From positions 1 through 13,365 of the forward strand of contig LT649806.1 of assembly GCA_900128395.1 (NCBI GenBank): 13,365 nucleotides of DNA, given 5' to 3'. Below the pieces are notes generated by a model that worked only from the letters and a program-made list of their open reading frames with translations, was not told the origin of the DNA and did no database searches. Position 1 is the stretch's first letter. The number at the start of each line of letters is the position of its first letter. The stretch comes from Stramenopiles sp. TOSAG23-2. Lineage: Eukaryota; Sar. A program made the position numbers and the translations under genes. This document shows positions 1 to 9,300 of the stretch, one piece after another.

Positions 1-274
1 TATAATAATAATAATAGTGTAATAGTGACTAATAATAATAATAAAAATACAAAATAATACTATGATATATTTATCGTTTATTACCACACTGAGTAGCTAT
101 TAATCTTTCTTACTAGAGTGAGAACCCTCGTGGATATATTCAACGCAACAAAGCACCATCGGGCATTTCAAATTCTCTATATACATGTTCCAACATTTGA
201 ATATAAAATTTCTGTTGTTAATCCAGTATTATAAACTGAAGCTATCTTTTTTTGTCTGAGTGTACACTGTTACT
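1..274. promoter_or_regulatory. AT-rich region upstream of the giant surface-protein gene
   Basis: No reading frame of note is visible on either strand. The left edge carries ATA/TAA microsatellite runs. TATAAA-like stretches occur near 201-207 and at 230-235, the latter about 40 bases before the ATG at 275, so this is the only place in the window where a promoter for the giant gene can sit. No recognised viral early or late motif could be assigned with confidence, so the promoter call is positional inference. Confidence 0.35.
2..45. repeat. ATA/TAA microsatellite (interrupted)
   Basis: Two runs of the trinucleotide ATA/TAA, at about 2-16 and 30-43, are separated by a short unique segment. 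This is a simple low-complexity repeat typical of AT-rich intergenic DNA. It carries no coding signal. Confidence 0.7.
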
Positions 275-334
275 ATGATACTCTTTACAATGTTTCTAGT
301 CATATTTTTAAAAGGGATTTTTGTGACAGTTGCT
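275..334 (+). other. Signal peptide of the giant protein
   Basis: The first 20 codons from the ATG at 275 form a hydrophobic segment (MILFTMFLVIFL, one Lys, then GIFVTVA) followed by a polar, Cys-containing start (YHKNECYEF). Thr at -3 and Ala at -1 suit cleavage after residue 20. An uncleaved type II anchor is the alternative; the Lys inside the hydrophobic run slightly weakens both readings. Confidence 0.7.
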
Positions 335-3300
335 TACCATAAGAATGAATGTTATGAGTTCGTTGGGTGCCCCGATAAACTGGAAGCAGTTCGCGGTGGA
401 ATGCAATTTTTAGATTGGAAAGGTAACTCTGTCTCTCAATTGCATATAAGCCAACCTGAATTTAACGAAAATGATAGCAAGTGGAAAATAGAGTTAAATA
501 CTGAAAATTTCCCTATGGAATTTCTAGTTGTAAAAAGTGATATTAAAGAATCGCTTGCTATGAAAATACAAAAAGATCGTCCTGCACATAAACCTGTAAA
601 CCCAATGTTAACACAAACAGCCGATATCACTCTCCCCGCTGCATATGTAGGCAAGTTTGCACAATCTTCAGACGCAACTGAAATATCATTTTTAAGATCG
701 AGAGGTACACGAAATTATCCAACCAATACAGAACAAAATGATGTATTAGGTTATATAACATTTAAATCATTCGCATCGAATAATTGGTATGCTGCTTCCC
801 AAATGTATGGAACGTTAGAGCAAGATTTGCCTGATATTGGAAAATCTGGTGGAAAACTAACATTTGCAACGACAGAATTAAATACTGCATATACGCATGA
901 ATTAATTGATAGAATGACAATAGATAGCAAAGGTCGTATGTTTCATCGATCTACGGCGGAAACAGGTATTGTTCATAATATTTTTGCTAATAATGTAAAC
1001 ACTGGTGTACCATTTAAAATACAAATGTCAAATTTAAGTTCTGGTATTGGTGTACATATAACAACTGAAATCGTAAAAGAAGATCCAGATAATGTGACTA
1101 CTTTTTTAGACGGGGGAACATTAAATGTCAGTACACATATCGTAGCAAAATATAAATCAGGAGATTTAATTGAAATAAACAATTGTACAAATATAGAAAA
1201 TAATGGAAAATATATTATTCGTTCTAGCCTTGGATCGACAATTCATTTGCAATCATTAGACGGGATTCCACCAACGAATTTATATGGCCCTGATACGACA
1301 TGCAATATACGGAAACCTGAAAGTATTCCAAAAATGGTTACACGTATAAGAAAGAAACAAATACAATCATTATCATCAAATGGAACTGTTGTAGTTTTTT
1401 TGGATAGTGACATTGATGATTATAATATCGGTGATTTAGTCCATTTTAATAATTGTCGTTTTTCAGAAAATAATGGTAAATATATTATTGAATATAAATT
1501 TACTGCTGTAAAGGTATTACGTTTAATTACAAGCGATGGGCAAGCAATAACAAATTTAATTGATGAACCATCGTCTACATGTCAAATAAGCCGACCACCG
1601 GGTACGGTAGTTAATATAGATGCACGTTCGCAAAGGCACGGGACATTGGTAGATATAAATGCAAATAATATGTTAGATGGTGAAATTGTATATATAAAAT
1701 CAAATAATTTACAAAATGAAGGAAAAGCAATTCATATTGAGTCTACCTCGCCTTTGTCCAATCATATCGTAAAATTAGATGCATATGAAAGTACATTTGG
1801 AAATGTTGTAGCTGTAAATGGAAGAGATATGAAAAACGGAAGTCTTGTGCATATAACATCAAATTTAGGTAATGCTTTAACAGGCTCTCCAACATCGTTT
1901 AGAATAGTTAATATTAATAACAGTGATACATCTACTACTGTTGTTGAACTGGAAAATTATAACAACAATTTTGAAACCGGCGATAAAGTACGAATAGTAG
2001 GAATAGGTGGCGATGACGACAGTACTAGTATGCACGAATTAAACAATAAAATATACACAATTTCACGAAATACTAATTCTACAAAGATTGAATTGGATGG
2101 CATAGATTCTTCTGGCTATACTGCCTACGATAATTCTATATCGTCTCGTGGTATTGTCACTCGTGTAGGTGGAAAACTATTGCACGTTCAAGGCGATTTT
2201 GAAACAGATGGGACGTTAGTAGATATCAGCGGTGTTGATTTAGTTGATGGAACAGCTTTAAAGATTACTGGTGGTGCACACATGGAGGAAGGTAATTTAA
2301 TAAGCTTACAAACATCTTCTAAAGATTTAGTAAATGGTGCATTGAGTTTAGTAGCAAATTCAGTGGAAACGGGAAGAATTATCAAACTTCATGGTAACAG
2401 TTTAACGACAGGAAAAATTATAGACATAGTTTCGACAACATCTGGCATGACATCTGATGGCAAAATAATCAATATCGATGTTACCGCAGCAACATCAGGT
2501 ACAATTATCGATATGAAAGCACCTGCATTGACATTAGGTACAATGATGGATATATCTGCCAAAGCATTAACGGAAGGTAAAGTAATCGATATAACTGATA
2601 ATGAAGATCTTACTACAGGACATTTACTTCATATAAAAACAATATCAGCTACAGCAGAAAAACCAATATTTATCGAATACGATAGTATGAATGTAGGAAC
2701 AGGTATAAAAATGGATGTACCAGCATTGAGCACTGGACATGGTATGGTAATTGATAGTCTTAATGGAAATGATTTATTAAATGATGGTTCAGGAGTATAC
2801 GGCACCGGTGGATCATTATTGACGCTAAACGGTACATCACAAACTGCAGGTACATTATTAGATATTGATGCCACTGCTTTAACAACCGGACGAGCTATAC
2901 GAGTCAAATCTGGGAATGTATCAAGTGGGGCGTTGCTGGATTTATTCACAAATAGTACTGCAGCTGGAAATACTAATGGACTTGTACGATTAACGGCAAA
3001 TAGTATTACCACTGGGGTCGGTATGAAAATTAGCGCTGCAGCACTAACTACTGGGAAAGCATTGCATATTACTTCTGGTAGTGGCACAGCATTGGCTGCA
3101 GGAGGGAGTTTGCTGCGGGTACAAGGTGATTCCGTGACAGCTGGTAATATTGTAGATATTAGTGCCACAGCAATGGAAACCGGGACGTTATTAAAACTTA
3201 CAAGCGGGAGCGAATTGACTAGTGGGAGATTGCTGCATTTACAAACAAGTTCAACGTTTAGTTCTTCCGATACTCTAGAAGGTGCAATATTTGATGTAAC

Positions 3301-6300
3301 AGCAAATGCTGTACAAACTGATCGCGTAGTGAGAATTAGCAGCAACAGCGTTAAAAGTGGAGCCGCACTTGAAATTGTTGCAACTGGCAACGATGCTACA
3401 ATGACTGGAGACGGACGTGTGATTGATATCCAAGCTGCAGAACAAACAACAGGGAAACTTTTAAAAATTGATGGATCAGCGCTGACAGACGGAATTGGAT
3501 TGTATATAAAAGGAGGGAATTTAACTACTGGATCCTTATTGCATTTACATAGTACATCTGCTGCATCACAAAATGGCATAATGCGTATTGATGCTACACT
3601 CATGACAACTAAAAAAGTTGTAACCGTAAATGCACCGGATGTAACATCCGGTACTGTAATAGATATTACAGCAGCAGAGAATAGCAATGGTAATATTTTC
3701 AGTGGCAAGCTCATAAACATAGTAGCAGGCGCTCAAGCAAATGCTGGGGGTACTATTGTAGATATTTCAGCAAATAGTCTAACAACTGGTATAATTTTAG
3801 ATATTACAAAGCATAAACTACAAGGTGCTGGGAGAGCAATTAAATTATCTGGAGGCTCTGGTGCAGAATTTCAAGCTGATGGTTTAGCTGAAAGCGGCAA
3901 AGCGCTTTACATACATTCAAATTCAGATAACTCGGATTACAAAAGTGTTGTTGAAATCGATAATAAAAATTCCGCATCTACAAAAACCCAGACTTTACAT
4001 CTCACTCACAGTGCAACTAGTGACTCGAATACCACCCTTGGACAGAAACCAGCAACAGCTTTAGCGATTGATTCATTACTCCCAGAAGCTGTATTTATAC
4101 GCGTTAGTAGTGATACCAATGCTGAAAATGGGGCGCAAATAACATTATCAAGAGATAGACAGGGAAGCGATTTGGCGCAGCCCGCAACAACAGTTGCAAA
4201 TGGCGATGTAATAGGACGTATCCATTTCGACGCATTTACGTCTGCTGTTAGACAAACTGTTGGAGCAATTGAATCTCGTGTTGATGATAGCTCATTAAGT
4301 AGCACTTCACTAGGTAGTAAATTGATTTTTAAAACTTCCCAAGTGAGTACAAACGCGACTCTAAAAACACGACTGGTCCTACCCAATGATCATAAGATGA
4401 TTCTGGGAGAGGGAGATGATGAATTTCACATTAAGAAAGCCATTAGAGCAACGGATGGGCATGGTACAGATTTAATTATTACAGGCCAAGCTGCTAGGGG
4501 TACAAATAATAATAATAATAATGGTGGCGATGTTATTGTTAGGGTAGGTTCACATACTGGTTCTGGTTTAAAAGGTGAAATGAAAGTTCAAAACGATGAT
4601 GGCACTGTTGATATATTAACAATAGATGAAGCCAAAACAACGTTAAAAACACCAACTATCGACGTTTCTGATGGTACAAAAACTATAACAATTGTCGACT
4701 CACAGGCAAGCTCGCTTCAAATAGGAACATCTAGTAATCCCGATATATTAAAAATCGATACATCTGATACCGTTGAAAAAGTTATTATAGATGGAAATTT
4801 TGATATAACCGAAAATTTGCTTGTTACAAAAGAATCTATTTTTACTAAGCAAGTAGTTATTTTAACAAAGAAAGTTCTTTCTAAAAACGATGTAGATGTA
4901 GAATTGTGTTACAAAACAGGAAATGGAAATGATGCATTTACCGATACTATTAAACTTGGTGGAACGGGTTCCACTGTATATATTTATCAAACCGATATAG
5001 GTGGGGGCTTCAGTTCTACCGGTGCAACAATAGAAGATGACGGTGATATGAAGACAAATGGTATCTTGACAGCAGACAGTGCAGTAAAATTAAATTATAA
5101 TGACAATACCAAAAGTGTTTCCTTGACCAAATCAAATGGAAAAATTTTCTATGGTGGGGCGCCTCCGATGAACATGCATATTGCTACAAACATGCCTAGT
5201 GTCGATTTAGATGGTAATGGGTTTTGCAACAATTGTAAAGTTATAAAGATTGGCACAAACACGGGTAATTCTGGTGCCAATATAATGATACTAGGGGGAT
5301 TGCATGTAGTGCAAGTGCATGGTGTGACGACAATTAACAGTATAGACACCAATGGTGTTTACACCGTTGCGAATGGCACGGTTTTTGCAAAGAATGAAAC
5401 GGTAACGGTATCAGGTTGCGATGCGGATGGAAACAATGGGGAGTTTCTAGTTTCTAGCATATATGGTGATAATATCACTTTGCATGACGTAAATGATAAC
5501 GCCATCACGACAATTGCTACTACTACTAATTGCAAAATCTCCACTATTACCGTTGTTTCTACAAACGGGAGTACATTTGAAGGCATGATGGGAATGAAAA
5601 TTGAAACATCTACTATTAATTGTTTAACAACAGCTTGTTCTGTACCAGATAACGGCGACATCGAATTTGGACTGGGAAAACATATTAATGGCAACATATT
5701 AAACTTGGACAATCAAAATGAATCAGATGATCATAGCATTTTCACTGGGGTTGTTGGAAATTTCGATGTCAACATCGGTACAGAAACTTGTACAATAAAT
5801 GTAACAGGTGACTTACAAATTGGCGGTGGATATGGTAGTGAATTAGGGTCTACTTTTGCAACAAATGGGGACGGATCATTGGATGGAAAACTTACTGTTG
5901 ATGGAACTTCTACCCTAACAGGCAGTGTCACATTTGGTGGAAATATAATAAGTGATCAACCAAATGAAGCTAAAACTATATTTAATACGATTACGTCTCA
6001 GACAATTTCTGTTGGTGCCGTTACCGGTAGCACCACATATATCATTTTAAATGCTATTAAGATTGGTGGGGAAGGTGCCGGTTATACTGGAAACACTGGA
6101 GCAACAATAGAAAAATCTGGTAATTTTTTCACAGATGGAAACATCATAGTCAAAAGTAATGTGGATCTAGACGGAAGTGCAAATTTTGATGTTGGTGGTA
6201 ATATTCTTCGTAATACACAAAGTGATTCAGAAATATTTACAGCCGTGACAAATGTCAATCATGATATCACTATTTTGCCAACTAACAGCACGAAACAAGT

Positions 6301-9300
6301 TAGTATGCCATTTAAGTTGCAAACTATCACCCAAACAGGAGGAGGTACAGCACATGTAGAATTTACATCATCTGGAGTACAAACAGAAAAAAAGCTTCAT
6401 GTAGATGTTCCTTTGTTTTATAATACAACTTTTGACGGAACGGATAATTCAAGTCACCCATCAGCGAACGCGTTAGATGGCAATTATGCCAATAAATGGA
6501 AAATAACCAGTTGCAATAGTTGCGGTCTTATCATGACAGGTCTAACAACTGATAGTGTTGTTACTAGTGTACGAGTAAAATGTGTTACTGTCTCTGACAA
6601 CAAGTGGCCTACATCCCTTGCAATTTATGGATCAGGTGATACAATCGTACCAAATGACGGTGGAACATGGACACAAATTGGGGGAGGGGACATTGCCATA
6701 CCTGATTTTACAAGTAACGATCAAGTCCAAACGGTAATATTTAGTAATTCTAATGTGTACAAGCATTATAAAATTGTATTTAAAACTATAAAATTAGGAA
6801 CTACAATGGAAATACGTGAAATTGCCTTACTTACGAATGTTGGAGACTTTAATGAAGATGTTATATTAAATGGTAATATAAGAGCAAGTACGTTAAAGAC
6901 CATCAACGGAAATGCAGTAAATACGAAAACTTTTGATCGCCATTTGAATTTTGCTAATACCCAAATAAAGATAAGCGGCACTGGTGGTGTAAAAGTCGAT
7001 AACTTGCATGTACATGCAAATGGAGACGAAAGCAACCCAACAAAGATTGAATCCGATGGAACATTTACTCTTGCTACAGATGGTAGCTTTCAAGTTGGCA
7101 CTTCGCCTCCAACTGCAGGGACCTCTGGTGATTTGGCATATGATAATGGAAAGCACATATCTGGTAATCCTCCTGGTACAAATGTAATTGCAACATTGCA
7201 AACGACTGGTGCTTCGGGCAGAGATCGTCAAATCTTCGTTACTACTACGAGCCAAGCGATTGATATTGGTGCAATTTCGAGTGGGTCTAACACGGTTAAA
7301 ACCCAAGCCTTTTCAGTTCAAAATGGTGCAACTACCATCTTAAACAACGGTGTTGTTACGTCAGGTGGAACATTGACGGTAAATAATGATGTTACGATTG
7401 GCACGCAAGGCGCCCCAAAATCAATTACAATAAATAACGGACATATTAAAGCATTAAGTAATTCTCAAATTACAGGTGGGCTGTTTACCAACTCTGGGAC
7501 AAATAACATTGCGATCGGTAACATCGATGGCAAAGTTAAGTTTCAGCATGATTTTAAAGTTGGAGATACCAATAATGATGGTACGACCGACGCCTTTACT
7601 GCTGTATTTAATACTGAATATACTTTGACTGCGACTGGCGATTGTACAATAAAAGGTTCAAATAGTGGTGGCGCAACAATTATTGCAAAATCTAGTACTG
7701 TTGGTACTGCTAAAGAAATATTTCGAAATGTTGCCAATACAAATATTGAGATCGGGAAAAGTGGCAGTGCAAATAGTATAGTAGAAATGGGGAATATAAA
7801 TTTGGTATCTGCGATGGAGGTTAAAGCTGGTACTATTGTTTTTAAAAAACATTTTGATTTCACATTGGCTGCAGGATCCGATGGACAAATTAAGTACTTT
7901 GTATATACAACCGGTGTTGTAACCATTACTGATATAACAACTAATGGTGTTTATACTGTGATAAATGGTACAGGTGATGTTGATAAATTCGCGGTAGGTG
8001 ATATGGTAACAGTTGCAGGTTGTACTGCTGCTGGAAATAATGGAGATTTCAAAATAAATACTAAAGGTACGGATACACTTGAATTAGTAACATCATTAGA
8101 TGCTGCAATCACAACAACAGCAGTTACTAGTGGAACTGGGGGATGTACAATATCAAAACGATATATAGATATCACCAACAACGATGGATCTACATGGTTG
8201 GCACGTTTGTCACATGAGTTTAAAATTTGCAAATTAATGTATGTTACAGATAAATGGGTTAAAATTAAACCAAGGCAAGTGTTGTATTTTTTACAAATTG
8301 AGCATCAAAATATTGATTACAATGTAGTAAAAAGTGGAACTTCGACTAATTTTGGTGACAACACGTTAGTTCCACCATTATCCGATTATACATTTGATGT
8401 ATTGCTTCCAGCATCCTCGAAAACAGATACTAGATATACAGGAGGTACTGATGTATTTATTTTTAATATTAAATTTAAATCAAAAGTTAAAAATGACTTT
8501 TTATATGCAAAAGTTACTTCACCATCTGGTGGAAAATTTACTGATAAACAAGTTGTCTCTGACAGCGATACTACAACAACATTATCTTCAGACGAAGGAA
8601 ATAATAGACTAGTTATAAAACCAGGTGATTATGCGGATAACATTGTGCAAATATTTCATAGTATTGATGGTACATTTAGTATTCGTATAAGAAAACCATG
8701 TGCAAAGGGATATTATTTTGATAGTAACGAATGCATCATTTGTGCCGCAGGCCAATATAGCACAACAGAACCTTTTCAAACTAGTACTTGTATAAATTGC
8801 CCAGCGGGTACATTCAACAATTACGGTTCGTACGCACCTTATCATGATAGCACATCTGATTGTACAACGTGTTATAGTGGAAAATACCAACCTTATACCG
8901 GACGGACTAGTTGCTATAATTGTCCTGCTGGTAGTTATCGAACAACTGATTCAACAAATGATTTAAAACCTTGGAATGGTAATAATAGATTTTATATGGA
9001 TTCAATCTCCGATTGTACGATATGTGGAGCAGGCAAATATAGTGAAGCTAATGGACAAACATCCGAAAGCACGTGTACCGATTGCCCAGTGGGAACATTC
9101 AACAATCAACCAAGCAATTATTGGTATCATTATACTGGACATGATAGCACATCTGATTGCACAACGTGTAATAGTGGAGAATACCAAGACGGAACCGGAC
9201 AAACTAGTTGCAAAGATTGTCCTGCTGGTAGATATCGAACAACTGATTCAACAAATGATAATAAAAATTGGAATGGTAATGCCAATGGAAATAATGATGG

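Noticed and set aside
260-274. GTG start at 260 for the giant gene
   Set aside because: Alternative starts are unlikely in a eukaryotic or viral setting; the ATG at 275 begins the signal peptide directly.
2629-3720. A 363-codon minus-strand open frame opposite the solenoid repeats
   Set aside because: It is the antisense of the periodic repeat array. The repeated codons suppress stops on the opposite strand, and its composition (Val/Ser/Pro/Ala runs) matches no protein family.
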